Part shown: piece by piece, positions 16,407-25,538 of the stretch | How positions within the stretch are numbered: position 1 is the first letter of the stretch | Layout: each line of letters starts with the position of its first letter | Program-made: the position numbers and the translations under genes | The notes under the pieces: model-generated | Database searches by the model: none | Told to the model about the DNA's origin: nothing | The model's input: only the letters and a program-made list of their open reading frames with translations | Origin: Thalassobacterium sedimentorum | GTDB taxonomy: Bacteria; Verrucomicrobiota; Verrucomicrobiia; Opitutales; Coraliomargaritaceae | Direction: 5' to 3' | Assembly: GCF_031127905.1 (NCBI RefSeq) | Contig: NZ_JARXIC010000033.1 | Coordinates: 1-35,829 of the forward strand | Length of the DNA: 35,829 nucleotides

Positions 16407-17639
16407 TTGATCGCTCATTTTCTTTTTGTTTTGAAAAACGAAGTTCAGGAAATTCAGGGGCTATATGGGCCGTTTAGCCTTTCGGAGCGAGTCTTGCAAA
16501 AGATTTGGTTGCGAGGGGATTTTGATCAAACTGAATTGAAGACTGTTGGAGGCCGAAGCTTGCGGGTGTTGGATCCGGGGCGCTGGAATTTACTAGAAGG
16601 CCCTGACTTTTTAGAGGCACGTCTTGAACTGGGAGGCGAGCTGGTGGTGGGAGATGTAGAGGTGCACTTTGATGCTGAAGATTGGCATCTGCATGGGCAT
16701 GGCGTGAATCCTAATTTCAACGATGTTCGTCTACATGTAGTGCTGTATGCGAATGAACCAGAACTGCGGGTGCAGACAGAGCGTGGCTTGCAACCGGAAG
16801 TTATTTATTTAATGCCTTTGCTGGAGCGTGATCTGGAGGATTATGCGGTGGAGGATGCTTTGTTGGAATTGGAACAGGTAGAAGAGCGGGAGTGGATACT
16901 GCAATTTATGCAGCAACCCTTACAGCAGCGTCGTGCTATTTTAGAGTCTGGAGCACGGACGCGCTGGATGCGTAAGGTTGATTTCGCTGCGAAGCGTTTG
17001 TCGGGGGCTTCTTGGGATGAAGCCTGTCATCAGTATTGTTTGGAGGTTTTAGGCTATGCGCGTAACCGGGCGCCAATGTCGCGCTTGGCGTTGTGTTATA
17101 CGATCGATGATTTTGCCACTGAGCGTGCGGATGCCTTACAGCTGTTTGAAGAAGAAATGGGTGCATGGCGCTTGAGTGGCCTGCGACCTGCGAATCATCC
17201 AAAGTATCGTTTGCAGCAGTATGCGACGATTTGCCGCCAGCACCGGGATTGGCCGGAGCGCTTACGGCATGTTTTGTCGGTAATTTCTGATACCGGAGCA
17301 GGGGCTGCTGCCTGGGATGAGAGTCAAGAGCTCAATATTTCGGGAGCGACCTTTCGCCAGAGGCAGGGGATTACCCCTTTGATTGAACGTTTTTCTCAGT
17401 ATGTTTTTAGCAATGCAATCAGTTCGAAGCGACTGAATACCTTGATTTGTGATGCCGTATTGCCATTGGGGCATGCTGCTGGAATCGCAGACCTGACGTC
17501 GTATTGGCAACATTGGCCGGCCGGTGATGCGCCGGATGCGCTTTATCGCTTTCTAAAACAGGCGCAGATTATGAGTCGCTCGAATCCGTTTTCCAATGGA
17601 CAACTGCAAGGTGGCTTGCATTTGTTGATGCATCGTTAG
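16407..17639 (+). CDS. DUF2851 family protein
   Basis: The protein matches DUF2851: LQKIWLRGDFDQTELKTVGG, then LDPGRWNLLEGPDFLEARLE, VGDVEVHFDAEDWHLHGH and NDVRLHVVLY, the family's invariant 'T.dG..l.i..pG..N.gpDF..a.i..g....G.vEiH....dW..H.H'. Family length is about 410-430, as here. Function is unknown; the clustered His/Asp/Glu could bind a metal. The start is uncertain. A TTG at 16407 gives 410 residues, and a later TTG near 16431 fits the usual N-terminus slightly better. No ATG is available, and there is no Shine-Dalgarno. It lies about 100 bp after the WYL gene on the same strand. Confidence 0.85.
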   Translation: MIAHFLFVLKNEVQEIQGLYGPFSLSERVLQKIWLRGDFDQTELKTVGGRSLRVLDPGRWNLLEGPDFLEARLELGGELVVGDVEVHFDAEDWHLHGHGVNPNFNDVRLHVVLYANEPELRVQTERGLQPEVIYLMPLLERDLEDYAVEDALLELEQVEEREWILQFMQQPLQQRRAILESGARTRWMRKVDFAAKRLSGASWDEACHQYCLEVLGYARNRAPMSRLALCYTIDDFATERADALQLFEEEMGAWRLSGLRPANHPKYRLQQYATICRQHRDWPERLRHVLSVISDTGAGAAAWDESQELNISGATFRQRQGITPLIERFSQYVFSNAISSKRLNTLICDAVLPLGHAAGIADLTSYWQHWPAGDAPDALYRFLKQAQIMSRSNPFSNGQLQGGLHLLMHR

Positions 17640-17768
17640 TTATATGTTTTTGTGGTCGGTTTGGGGGAGGATTACTATGAATTTTATAGGTGCTAGATGT
17701 GGGATCTATTCTGATAAATCGTTACTTTTTTCTTTGTGCTAATGGCGTTAGTTGTTTAATCGTGCGCC

Positions 17769-18338
17769 ATGAAGAATTTTCTTTTTACTATTATATTTCT
17801 GGGGTTAACAGTCTTCCTTGGTTATGAACTGTATTTGCGTATTGATCGCGGTGAGCCTGCGGAGAGCGGGGGGAAGCTAATAGTTTCAGCTAAGCAGCAG
17901 GGGCTACTGGAGCAGCAGGGGCTTGAGTATCCAGATGAAATCGAGATTGTTCGCAAAGATGGAAGTCGACTGGATGTTTTATTAGTTGCTCGCGATGCGA
18001 CGCATATTCAGTTCAAGCGCCTGTCAGATCAGTTAGCCTTCATCTTTAAGATTGAAGATTTGGATAGAACTTCGAGGGCAACAGTATTGAGCTACCCAAA
18101 TTCAGGGCTATTGCAGCCTGTTGAACTAGAAGAAGTAGGAAAAGTGAGTACAGAGGATTTATATCTCACAGAGCTCGGGGTTGCGATTGCCAGAATCAAT
18201 TCTAGAATTGATGAACTGGATACTCAATACCAGCGGAGTGAGAGTCAGGTTAAGCAGCGGACTCTACGCAATCGTATTAATGTGCTTATAGCTGAGCGCA
18301 CGGAGCTTGAATCTAAGGTAGCCGAGCGGAAAAAGTAG
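17769..18338 (+). CDS. Membrane-anchored protein with C-terminal coiled coil, unknown function
   Basis: This 189-residue protein starts with a signal anchor (NFLFTIIFLGLTVFLGYELY, residues 3-22). It then has a small beta-rich part (IVRKDGSRLDVLLVARDATH) that could be an SH3- or SHD1-like fold. It ends in a long charged helix (about 130-189: IARINSRIDELDTQYQRSES and onward) likely to form a coiled coil. No family is recognised with confidence. Its stop codon (TAG, 18336-18338) directly abuts the stop codon of the convergent regulator, with no intergenic base. Confidence 0.7.
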   Translation: MKNFLFTIIFLGLTVFLGYELYLRIDRGEPAESGGKLIVSAKQQGLLEQQGLEYPDEIEIVRKDGSRLDVLLVARDATHIQFKRLSDQLAFIFKIEDLDRTSRATVLSYPNSGLLQPVELEEVGKVSTEDLYLTELGVAIARINSRIDELDTQYQRSESQVKQRTLRNRINVLIAERTELESKVAERKK

Positions 18339-19514
18339 TTATTCTATTTGTGCTGAATGCGTGCTAAAGGTATGGGGCAGTCTTGCTTTGAATTCTTTGG
18401 GGCTTTGGTGTAGATGTTTGCGGAATACTTGGCTCATATACTCTTGTGAATTCAGTCCGCTCAGTTCTGCGATATGATTCATCGATAGATTACCTGCATA
18501 GATGAGCTCTTTGGCTCGGGTTAGTTTTTCATTGAGAATACAGTCACCAACGGATCGGTTGATTTGACTGCGAAATCTACGTTGAAGCACGCTACGTGAG
18601 AGGCCGCAGTGCTGGGCGATTTCGTCAACTGAAATACCTTTACATGCTTTAATACGTATGAATTCCATCGCTTTTGAGAGCTGGGGGTCATTGACAGCTA
18701 AGAATGAACTTGAGCGGCGCAAGTGGATCATGTGCGGTCTGACTGTGATGTTCTGTGGGTGCGTGACTGCACCAGTGAGGAGTCCTTCTAGCAGGCGTGC
18801 AGCTTGATAACCCACTTCTTCATGGTTGGGGTCGACACTGCTGAGTGCCGGACGGCAGAGGTCGCAGTAGGGGGCGTCGTTGTCCACTCCGACAATACTG
18901 ATATCTTCAGGGATACGTAGTTCTAATTCGTGGGCCGCTTGGAACAGCAGGGGGGCAAACTGATCACTAGTGACGAGAACCCCGATAGGCTTTGGCAGTT
19001 TGGGCAGCCAGTCCCGGATGGCTGCTAAGCTGTGGCTGATGTGTACGATTTCACTGTCGGTAGATTTTAGGTGCAGGCTGTGTGGCGTTGTACTGATTTC
19101 ATTGGCAGACTTGAAAAAGGCAGCTTCGCGTTCCAGTGACCAATTCTCTTTGCCCAATCCGATTAGACCGAAATGATGAAAACCGTTTTGAATAAAATGT
19201 TCGGCTACTATACTGCCAATTGTATCATTGTTGGTTTTGACTAGTGGGAAGCCACAGTCAGGAACGTTTCCAAGCACATCAACAGTGGGCAGACCTGTTT
19301 CGATTAATAGCTTTGCAACGGAAGCATCCACAACGCGCGCAATGATACCATCTCCCTGCCAATCGATTAAAGAATCGGGGTGCATCTGGCCCAGTTGGCC
19401 GCTATGATGAAACACTGAGATGTCATTCCGCTGTTTTAGAAAGTGTGATATGCCCGCTAGGATCTGACGGCCAGAGGCAAGCGATGTTTCGACTAAGATG
19501 GCAATTCGAGGCAT
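18339..19514 (-). CDS. XylR-like AraC-family transcriptional regulator with LacI-type sensor domain
   Basis: With the start at the ATG at 19514 (MPRIAILVET), the protein has 391 residues; a TTG at 19529 would add five. Residues about 1-275 form a periplasmic-binding/LacI-like sugar sensor (VLGNVPDCGFPLVKTNNDTIG, split by the usual PDISIVGVDND element). Residues about 285-385 form two AraC helix-turn-helices (SVDEIAQHCGLSRSVLQRRF and MNHIAELSGLNSQEYMSQVF, followed by SPKEFK). This architecture is that of XylR of enteric bacteria and of many sugar regulators in Verrucomicrobiota and Planctomycetota. It is divergent from galE-galK, so galactose metabolism is a likely target. The ligand is unknown. 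Confidence 0.88.
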   Translation of the reverse strand: MPRIAILVETSLASGRQILAGISHFLKQRNDISVFHHSGQLGQMHPDSLIDWQGDGIIARVVDASVAKLLIETGLPTVDVLGNVPDCGFPLVKTNNDTIGSIVAEHFIQNGFHHFGLIGLGKENWSLEREAAFFKSANEISTTPHSLHLKSTDSEIVHISHSLAAIRDWLPKLPKPIGVLVTSDQFAPLLFQAAHELELRIPEDISIVGVDNDAPYCDLCRPALSSVDPNHEEVGYQAARLLEGLLTGAVTHPQNITVRPHMIHLRRSSSFLAVNDPQLSKAMEFIRIKACKGISVDEIAQHCGLSRSVLQRRFRSQINRSVGDCILNEKLTRAKELIYAGNLSMNHIAELSGLNSQEYMSQVFRKHLHQSPKEFKARLPHTFSTHSAQIE

Positions 19515-19608
19515 GAGGTTTTGACCCAATCTATAAGTTTTTAGATGCGATCGTGTCTAGATTATTTCATATCGAATTTGTTAAACTCATTGCATCGAGT
19601 GGATTGCC

Positions 19609-19639
19609 AGCTAGGGATCTAGCTAGCTCCGCGTCGGAG
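19609..19639. promoter_or_regulatory. Inverted repeats between XylR-like regulator and galE
   Basis: AGCTAG (19609-19614) and CTAGCT (19619-19624) form a perfect inverted repeat with a GGAT loop. CTCCG (19627-19631) and CGGAG (19635-19639) form a second one with a CGT loop. They lie 45-75 bp upstream of the galE ATG and could be regulator-binding sites or an RNA hairpin in the galE leader. This is inference from position and symmetry only. Confidence 0.35.
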
Positions 19640-19683
19640 TGTCGCCAAATTAATTAGACTGATTGAATAAAAGAGAGCATTAC

Positions 19684-20664
19684 ATGAAAGTATTTGTCAC
19701 TGGAGGAGCCGGTTATATCGGCAGTGTTGCCGTCGAGCAGTTGATCTTAGCGGGTCACGAGGTCATGGTATTTGATAATTTGTCGCTCGGTCATCGCGCG
19801 GCGGTGCACCCGGAAGCGGAATTGGTCGTGGGGGATCTTGCTGAGGTGGAATCCATTCGTGACGCAATGGGGCGTTTTCGCCCGGAGGCGATCATGCACT
19901 TTGCGGCCAAGTCTTTAGTTGGAGAGTCGATGCAGGATCCTTTTTTATATTTAGGAGATAACGTTTCGAATGCGCTCAACTTATTGAAGTGTGTGGTGGA
20001 ATTTGAGGTGCCACGTTTCATTTTATCGTCGACTGCAAACTTATTTGATGATCCTGAGCGTGTGCCGATTTCAGAAGATGAGCGGATTGTACCTGGCAGT
20101 CCTTACGGGGAGTCCAAGTATATCATTGAGCGTTACTTGCATTGGATGTCGCGTGTGTATCCATTCTTCAATTATGCGGCACTTCGCTATTTTAATGCGG
20201 CGGGTGCCAGTGAGTTACGAGGCGAAGATCATACGCCTGAGTTGCATTTGATTCCATTGGTTCTGCAAGTTGCGTTGGGTCAACGTGAGAAGATTTATAT
20301 GTTTGGGGATGATTATGATACTGCTGATGGTACCTGCATCCGAGATTATATTCACGTTATCGATCTTGCGCAGGCGCATATCCTGGCACTGGGTGCGATT
20401 GAGAATGGTGACAAGGTGTACAATTTGGGCAATGGACAAGGCTATTCGGTAAAGCAAGTGATTGAGACTGCGCGTGAAGTGACAGGCCATGCCATTCCTG
20501 CTGAGGTTCAACCACGTCGTGCGGGAGACCCTGCAACTTTGATTGCTGCCAGCGGCAAGATTGTCTCAGAACTTGGCTGGAAGCCAAAATATCCAGACTT
20601 GAAGTCGATTATTGCGAGTGCTTGGGCTTGGCATGTGGCCCATCCGAATGGTTATCAAGACTAA
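19684..20664 (+). CDS. galE: UDP-glucose 4-epimerase
   Basis: The start is the ATG at 19684, preceded by AAGAGAG; an in-frame codon at 19663 would add seven residues. The 326-residue protein is a short-chain dehydrogenase with the NAD motif GGAGYIG (7-13), the catalytic pair Y141/K145 in YGESK, and the serine/threonine of LSSTAN. The segment [13 protein letters not shown] is typical of GalE. It interconverts UDP-glucose and UDP-galactose in the cytoplasm. A galactokinase-like gene follows 20 nt downstream, so the two probably form an operon under the divergent XylR-like regulator. Confidence 0.94.
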   Translation: MKVFVTGGAGYIGSVAVEQLILAGHEVMVFDNLSLGHRAAVHPEAELVVGDLAEVESIRDAMGRFRPEAIMHFAAKSLVGESMQDPFLYLGDNVSNALNLLKCVVEFEVPRFILSSTANLFDDPERVPISEDERIVPGSPYGESKYIIERYLHWMSRVYPFFNYAALRYFNAAGASELRGEDHTPELHLIPLVLQVALGQREKIYMFGDDYDTADGTCIRDYIHVIDLAQAHILALGAIENGDKVYNLGNGQGYSVKQVIETAREVTGHAIPAEVQPRRAGDPATLIAASGKIVSELGWKPKYPDLKSIIASAWAWHVAHPNGYQD

Positions 20665-20684
20665 GAATTTATTTATACCCCATT

Positions 20685-21908
20685 ATGGAAACAGAGATTC
20701 ATCAGAAACTGTATGCAACTGCTATAAAGCACGGCCTCGATATTAGCGGCGGCCAAGTTCGTCGTAGTTCATCTCGCTTTTGCTTCGGCGTTGAGCATGG
20801 TGATTATAACGGAATGGAGCTTTTCGGTGTGGGAACCGACCGTTATATTTGGCTCGCCTACAAGCCAAATACCACTGGTCACATACGTATTTTCAGTGAA
20901 AATTTTCCAGAAGATGGAGTTGTGGAATTAGCAGTCGATCGGCCTGCAGATGCGGGGAGCTTATTGAATAGTTGGGCCCGTTTCCCGCATGGAGTGGCGC
21001 ATGTTTTACAGCGTGAGGGCTATGCGTTGAACACTGGTTTTGATGCGGTGCTCTATGGTAATATTCCGGGGGGGGGTATGTCGCGCTCGGCATCCTTGGC
21101 TTTGAATTTGATTCTTACCTATTTGGAGGTGAATGGAATTGAGGTGCTCGATGGCATGCGAATCGTCGATTTGGCGCAAATGGTGGAGACTGATTATATT
21201 GGTTCACCCTGTGGCAAATTGGATCAGATCATGATTTATTTTGCTAAGGCCGGCATGGGAACTTATTTTAATCCGAATACGCATAGTATTGAGCATGTGC
21301 CTTTTGGTGGCAATCCTGATGCTTTTCGTATTGTGAGCTTAGACACTGGCACCAAACGGCCTGGCTTGGAGAAATCGACCTACAAGGTGCGTCGCGAAGA
21401 ATGTGAAGATATTCGCGCTCAGCTGGCGGCAGAATTTGGCTACCAAACTCTAGCGGATGTCGACTCTGAGGCCACTTATTTGGCTGCGAATCGTCATTTG
21501 CAGGCGGTGGCACCTGCCAGTGCTGGAAAGCGGCTTAAATATTTATACGAGGCACAATGTCGCTTTGCAGATACGCTTGCTGCTTGGCGTGCGGGTGACA
21601 TTGCCCGTGTGGGACGCAATTTCCGTGCTGATGGCATTGGTTTACGTGATGATTATGAGATTAGTGGGCCGGAGTTGGAAAGTATGTGTGACATTGCCCG
21701 CACAGTTGAAGGCGTTTACGGTGAACGCATGCTTGGTGGTGGTGATAAAGGAGCCAGTGGAGCCATTATTGATGCGGAGGCATTTGAAGCTCTGAGTACT
21801 GCTGTTACGCGAGCCTATCCGCTAGCACATCCTCAATATAGCGATCATTACGCAGTTCATGTTTGCCAGATCACAGATGGTATCGTGACAGAGGCGCTAA
21901 GTGTCTAG
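20685..21908 (+). CDS. galK: Galactokinase-like GHMP kinase
   Basis: The start is the ATG at 20685 (METEIHQKL); the longer frame overlaps galE. The protein has 407 residues. VEHGDYNGMELFGVGTDR (36-53) corresponds to the galactokinase signature 'GEHtDYNgG.vlp'. The GHMP ATP motif is present but unusual, as IPGGGMSRSAS (127-137) in place of the common 'PxGxGLSSSA'. D180 in CGKLDQ is in the place of the catalytic base, and the third GHMP motif is RMLGGGDKGASGAI. It should phosphorylate galactose or a related sugar at C1. No galT is present nearby. The altered motifs leave room for a different sugar substrate. Confidence 0.8.
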   Translation: METEIHQKLYATAIKHGLDISGGQVRRSSSRFCFGVEHGDYNGMELFGVGTDRYIWLAYKPNTTGHIRIFSENFPEDGVVELAVDRPADAGSLLNSWARFPHGVAHVLQREGYALNTGFDAVLYGNIPGGGMSRSASLALNLILTYLEVNGIEVLDGMRIVDLAQMVETDYIGSPCGKLDQIMIYFAKAGMGTYFNPNTHSIEHVPFGGNPDAFRIVSLDTGTKRPGLEKSTYKVRREECEDIRAQLAAEFGYQTLADVDSEATYLAANRHLQAVAPASAGKRLKYLYEAQCRFADTLAAWRAGDIARVGRNFRADGIGLRDDYEISGPELESMCDIARTVEGVYGERMLGGGDKGASGAIIDAEAFEALSTAVTRAYPLAHPQYSDHYAVHVCQITDGIVTEALSV

Positions 21909-22011
21909 TGGAACACATTATAAAATATCGCAATAGATAAAGCCTAAGTGGTGACTTTTGCTTCATAAATGCTTGGTATTTATGTAACTGTGTCTATGTT
22001 GGTTGTCTCGT

Positions 22012-22031
22012 GTTGCCGCAGGTGCGGTAAC
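22012..22031 (+). promoter_or_regulatory. Hairpin in the leader of the HU-like gene
   Basis: GTTGCCGCA (22012-22020) pairs with TGCGGTAAC (22023-22031) with one G-T wobble and a tight turn. It lies 23 bp before the HU-like ATG and about 100 bp after galK. There is no T-run, so it is not a standard terminator. It may be a leader hairpin controlling translation of the HU-like protein, or an operator. Confidence 0.35.
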
Positions 22032-22054
22032 TTCTAACCAGATAAAATAATATT

Positions 22055-22378
22055 ATGTCAAAGATTGAACTCGTTGAAGCGCTCCAGCAGGAGCTTGGTC
22101 TAGAAAGTAAGGCAGAGGCTGCACGCACTCTGGATGCTGTCGGTGCCGTCTACTTAAAAGTCCTAAAGAAGGCTGCCAAAGGAATTAAGAAGCCTAAGAA
22201 GGGGGAAGCTGCTGTGAAGCCTTCGGTTGTGGCTCCTTTGCCTGGTGTAGGTAATTTTTATTTAGGAGCCTCTGCGCCACGTAAGGGACGCAATCCGTTG
22301 GATGGATCTTCGGTCAATGTAAAGGCGAAGAAAAAAATATCCTTCAAGGCAGCCCCATCTATTGCGGCTAAACTTTAA
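22055..22378 (+). CDS. HU-like DNA-bending protein with lysine-rich insertion
   Basis: This 107-residue protein matches the HU/IHF fold: SKIELVEALQQELGL, then SKAEAARTLDAVG, then LPGVGNFYLG, and the DNA-binding arm GRNPLDGSSV with the intercalating proline (GRNP, 78-81). Between helix 2 and the first strand it carries an insertion of about 20 residues rich in Lys (AAKGIKKPKKGEAAVKP, 40-56) absent from ordinary HU. It probably shapes the nucleoid. It stands alone, with a leader hairpin upstream and a strong terminator downstream. Confidence 0.85.
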   Translation: MSKIELVEALQQELGLESKAEAARTLDAVGAVYLKVLKKAAKGIKKPKKGEAAVKPSVVAPLPGVGNFYLGASAPRKGRNPLDGSSVNVKAKKKISFKAAPSIAAKL

Positions 22379-22400
22379 ACTGTGCTTAGGCCTGGTTTCG

Positions 22401-22431
22401 AAGCTTCACGTCGGATGCGTGAAGCTTTTTT
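22401..22431 (+). terminator. Rho-independent terminator of the HU-like gene
   Basis: AAGCTTCACG (22401-22410) and CGTGAAGCTT (22418-22427) form a perfect 10-bp stem with a 7-nt loop followed by a T-run to 22431. It lies 22 nt after the HU-like stop. The T-run overlaps the stop codon of the convergent membrane-protein gene. Because the stem is preceded by A residues it could also act weakly in the other direction. Confidence 0.85.
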
Positions 22432-23131
22432 ATGGTGTGGCTCGAAAGTCCAGCACGTCGGGGTAAATTTGTCCGGATGCATTTATTTTGAATAGGTACA
22501 CCTTACCAGGTTCGACTTTGGTATAGATGACGTTGCCAAAAACTGCGCTGATGCCATATGCACTCAATTGTTCTGGATCGTTGGCCAGCGACCAGATGGC
22601 CTCCCAGAATACGGACCGATCCTTCATTTTTAAAGATTTGCTAATGGCATAGTAGCGCTCGGGGGCACTTTGGGGCTGGGTAATGATTTGCCCTTGTTCA
22701 GGAGCCGTGTGCTCGTCGTAGATGCGCCGCCACAGGTACAAGGCCCGCTGCTTGCCTTCACGTACAGAGTGGTTGTTGAACTTAACGATGAGTGCATCGA
22801 AGTGAACGACGTTACCCTGTAGTGTAAAGATTTGTTCATCTACAACTTGCTTGGGTTGACCAGCAGCGGTTTGCACAAATTTTAGCACAGTGGAGGTTTG
22901 CCCCAGGGCGTCAGTTTCCTGGGAGAGCACAGTTACAAAGCCAATTTGTTCTTCATGGGTCAGATTACTGATGGCTTTATTAAGTGCGTGGTTTTCGGTC
23001 AGTAGACTGTGGATGCTGGAACTGGAGAAGTAGAAGGAAAGACCTAACACGGTGGCCACTATCAAGGTCGTGAGTCCAAGAAGTATGCCAACTATTTTAC
23101 CTTCCCTGTGATTGATCATACAAGAAGACAT
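22430..23131 (-). CDS. Membrane-anchored protein of unknown function
   Basis: The 233-residue protein (or 229 from the Met at 23119) has a short basic cytoplasmic start and one membrane helix (IVGILLGLTTLIVATVLGL, about 13-31). A short coiled-coil-like stretch (ENHALNKAISNLTHEEQI) and an extracytoplasmic domain follow. The C-terminal part (VFGNVIYTKVEPGKVYLFKI) looks beta-rich. I do not recognise a family. It is divergent from sufS and convergent with the HU-like gene. Confidence 0.7.
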   Translation of the reverse strand: MSSCMINHREGKIVGILLGLTTLIVATVLGLSFYFSSSSIHSLLTENHALNKAISNLTHEEQIGFVTVLSQETDALGQTSTVLKFVQTAAGQPKQVVDEQIFTLQGNVVHFDALIVKFNNHSVREGKQRALYLWRRIYDEHTAPEQGQIITQPQSAPERYYAISKSLKMKDRSVFWEAIWSLANDPEQLSAYGISAVFGNVIYTKVEPGKVYLFKINASGQIYPDVLDFRATP

Positions 23132-23259
23132 GTGGATTCTGGGGAAAATGCCAACTCAATCCATGCTTGGTGTACTATTTCTAAACTTATAATTGCTTTG
23201 GTGAGTACTTCTTTACCTTTTCAGTTGAGATTCCTACGCGATCAGCGAGAGTTTCCCGT

Positions 23260-24492
23260 GTGACGACTTCAGCAATATTTGATTATACCCGCGTGCGCGC
23301 GGATTTTCCCATTCTCTCCACCGAGATTCGAGGTAAGCCTTTGACTTATCTGGATAACGGGGCCACTTCGCAAAAGCCCGCGGCTGTGATAGAAGCAATT
23401 GATCGTTATTATCGAGCGGAGAATTCGAATATTCATCGTGGGGTCCACTACCTTAGTGAGAAGGCGACCGACGCGTACGAGTCTGCACGGGCTAAAGTGG
23501 CTCATTTTATCGGTGTGGCTGATGCTGATGAGGTCATTTTTGTGCGTGGTGCGACGGAGGGAATCAACCTCGTCGCTCACGGTTTTATTGAAACACAGCT
23601 CTCCGAAGGTGACGAAATCTTAATCACACATATGGAGCACCACGCTAACATCGTGCCTTGGCAGCTGGCTGCTGAAAAGACTGGTGCGGTGCTGAAAGTG
23701 GTGCCTGTCAACGAGGCAGGTGAGCTTGATGTGAATGCTTTCAGTGAATTACTATCTGAGCGGACGAAACTAGTCGCTTTAGTTCATGTATCGAATGCTC
23801 TAGGGAGTATTAACCCAGCTAAAGCATTGGTTGCAGAAGCGCATAAACACGATATTCCAGTGCTGCTCGATGGCTGTCAGTCAGTGCCGCATATGCCAGT
23901 AGATGTGGCTGATTTAGGCTGCGACTTTTTTGTGTTTTCCGGTCACAAAGTATTTGGTCCGACTGGGATTGGAGTGCTGTGGGGAAAGCGTCAATGGCTC
24001 GATCAGTTTCCTCCTTACCAGAGTGGGGGGGATATGATTGAGCGAGTGGATTTCGATGGCACCACCTTTAAAGGGATTCCGGGTAAATTTGAAGCAGGTA
24101 CGCCTCATATTGAGGGTGTCATTGGCCTTGCGGCAGCGATTGATTATGTCAATCAATTAGACCGCCAGGGGGCTTTGGCCCATGAGCATGCTTTGTTGGT
24201 CGATGCGACCGAAAAATTGTCTGCAATTGATGGCTTGCGTATCATTGGTACTGCGCAGCAGAAGGCTTCCATTTTGTCGTTCGTGATGAACGAGATTCAC
24301 CCGCATGATATTGGCACGTTCCTGGATGCTGATGGTGTCGCTGTCAGGGCTGGTCATCATTGTACTCAGCCATTACTGAAGCGCTTTGGCGTGCCAGCGA
24401 CTGCACGGGCATCTTTTGCATTCTATAATAACTTCGAAGATGTCGATCGTCTCGTTACCGCGGTGACTAAGATGCAGCGGTTTTTTGGGTAG
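23260..24492 (+). CDS. sufS: Cysteine desulfurase SufS
   Basis: This 410-residue PLP enzyme is a type II (SufS/CsdA) cysteine desulfurase. It carries the PLP lysine K230 in [11 protein letters not shown], the ring-stacking H128 in HMEHHAN, D204 in LLDGCQS, and the persulfide cysteine C368 in [10 protein letters not shown], the group II motif. It releases sulfur from cysteine for Fe-S cluster assembly. The start is a GTG at 23260, with CGAGAG about 8 nt upstream. No sufBCD or sufU gene is in the window, so it stands apart from the rest of the pathway here. Confidence 0.95.
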   Translation: MTTSAIFDYTRVRADFPILSTEIRGKPLTYLDNGATSQKPAAVIEAIDRYYRAENSNIHRGVHYLSEKATDAYESARAKVAHFIGVADADEVIFVRGATEGINLVAHGFIETQLSEGDEILITHMEHHANIVPWQLAAEKTGAVLKVVPVNEAGELDVNAFSELLSERTKLVALVHVSNALGSINPAKALVAEAHKHDIPVLLDGCQSVPHMPVDVADLGCDFFVFSGHKVFGPTGIGVLWGKRQWLDQFPPYQSGGDMIERVDFDGTTFKGIPGKFEAGTPHIEGVIGLAAAIDYVNQLDRQGALAHEHALLVDATEKLSAIDGLRIIGTAQQKASILSFVMNEIHPHDIGTFLDADGVAVRAGHHCTQPLLKRFGVPATARASFAFYNNFEDVDRLVTAVTKMQRFFG

Positions 24493-24593
24493 ATGTATTT
24501 TCTTAGTTGGCTTTAGCCTTTGTGAGAGCTGTTATTGAATGTAACCGACCTAGGAGTTGCTTTTCAGCGAAATTCAAAGCTAACTTTTGACGT

Positions 24594-25538
24594 ATGCCTA
24601 CATCTGAAGATCTTCGACCTTATGCGGCTCGCCTTGGTGAGACCGAGTTTGCAGCCCGTATGGCTGCGGAGAAGCATATGCGGGATCATCGTGGTGAGGG
24701 ACAGGGCAAGGGGATTTTTCGCCTAGAGCATAAGTGGGATACTTACGCACTGATCCGGTTTTGTTTGAAAATTAGTGGTTTTTGGCAGCGCGCGGTTCGT
24801 AATTATTTCGACATAAAAGTGGTGCGTAATGAGGTGAGATTGGCTAATCTTCCGGCTGAATTCGACGGCTATACAATTTTGCAACTCACCGATTTACATG
24901 CAGATTTACATCCAGACTTTCCCGCTCGCGTGAAGGAGGTGATTGCCCCGCTAAACTATGACTGTATGGCTCTGACGGGGGATTATCGGACCTGCATTTT
25001 TGGTGATCACTCGGGGGCCACCGCAGCGACCATCGATATCATATCAGAGGTGGAACAACCAATATTTGCGACGTTGGGCAATCATGACTGTCTGGCTAAA
25101 GTGCCTGCAATGGAAGCTGCAGGTATTCGATTTTTACTCAATGAACACGCTGTGCTACGTCGTGGAGGTGCTGAGCTCTATTTGATCGGTATCGATGACC
25201 CTAATTTCTATCGTACTCATTGCTTTGAGCGCTCCTTACTCGGAGTGCCAGCTCGCGCAGTCAAGGTGCTGCTCTCACATTCGCCACAAACTTACGCGAT
25301 CGCTGCGGAGATGGGGATCGATTTTCTGATGGCGGGCCACACACATGGAGGGCAGATTTGCTTGCCCGGAGGGTATGTTTTGATCCATGACGGCAGTTCT
25401 CCACGTCATATACTCGCGGGAAGATGGAGTGAGGGGAATCTGCAAGGCTATACTAGCCGTGGTACTGGTGCGAGTGGCTTACCTGCACGCTTAAATTGCC
25501 CTTCTGAGGTTACGCTGCACACACTGCGTTGCTGCTGA
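24594..25538 (+). CDS. YkuE-like calcineurin-type metallophosphoesterase
   Basis: This 314-residue protein has all five metallophosphoesterase motifs: D100-L-H102 (LTDLHADLH), G-D130 (LTGDYR), G-N163-H164-D (LGNHDC), H229 (LLSHSP) and GH249-T-H251 (AGHTHGGQ). The order and spacing match the YkuE/LpxG type, which act on phospholipids or UDP-diacylglucosamine. Unlike YkuE proteins with an N-terminal membrane anchor, this one starts with about 70 mostly polar residues. It lies about 100 bp after sufS. The substrate is not certain. Confidence 0.87.
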   Translation: MPTSEDLRPYAARLGETEFAARMAAEKHMRDHRGEGQGKGIFRLEHKWDTYALIRFCLKISGFWQRAVRNYFDIKVVRNEVRLANLPAEFDGYTILQLTDLHADLHPDFPARVKEVIAPLNYDCMALTGDYRTCIFGDHSGATAATIDIISEVEQPIFATLGNHDCLAKVPAMEAAGIRFLLNEHAVLRRGGAELYLIGIDDPNFYRTHCFERSLLGVPARAVKVLLSHSPQTYAIAAEMGIDFLMAGHTHGGQICLPGGYVLIHDGSSPRHILAGRWSEGNLQGYTSRGTGASGLPARLNCPSEVTLHTLRCC

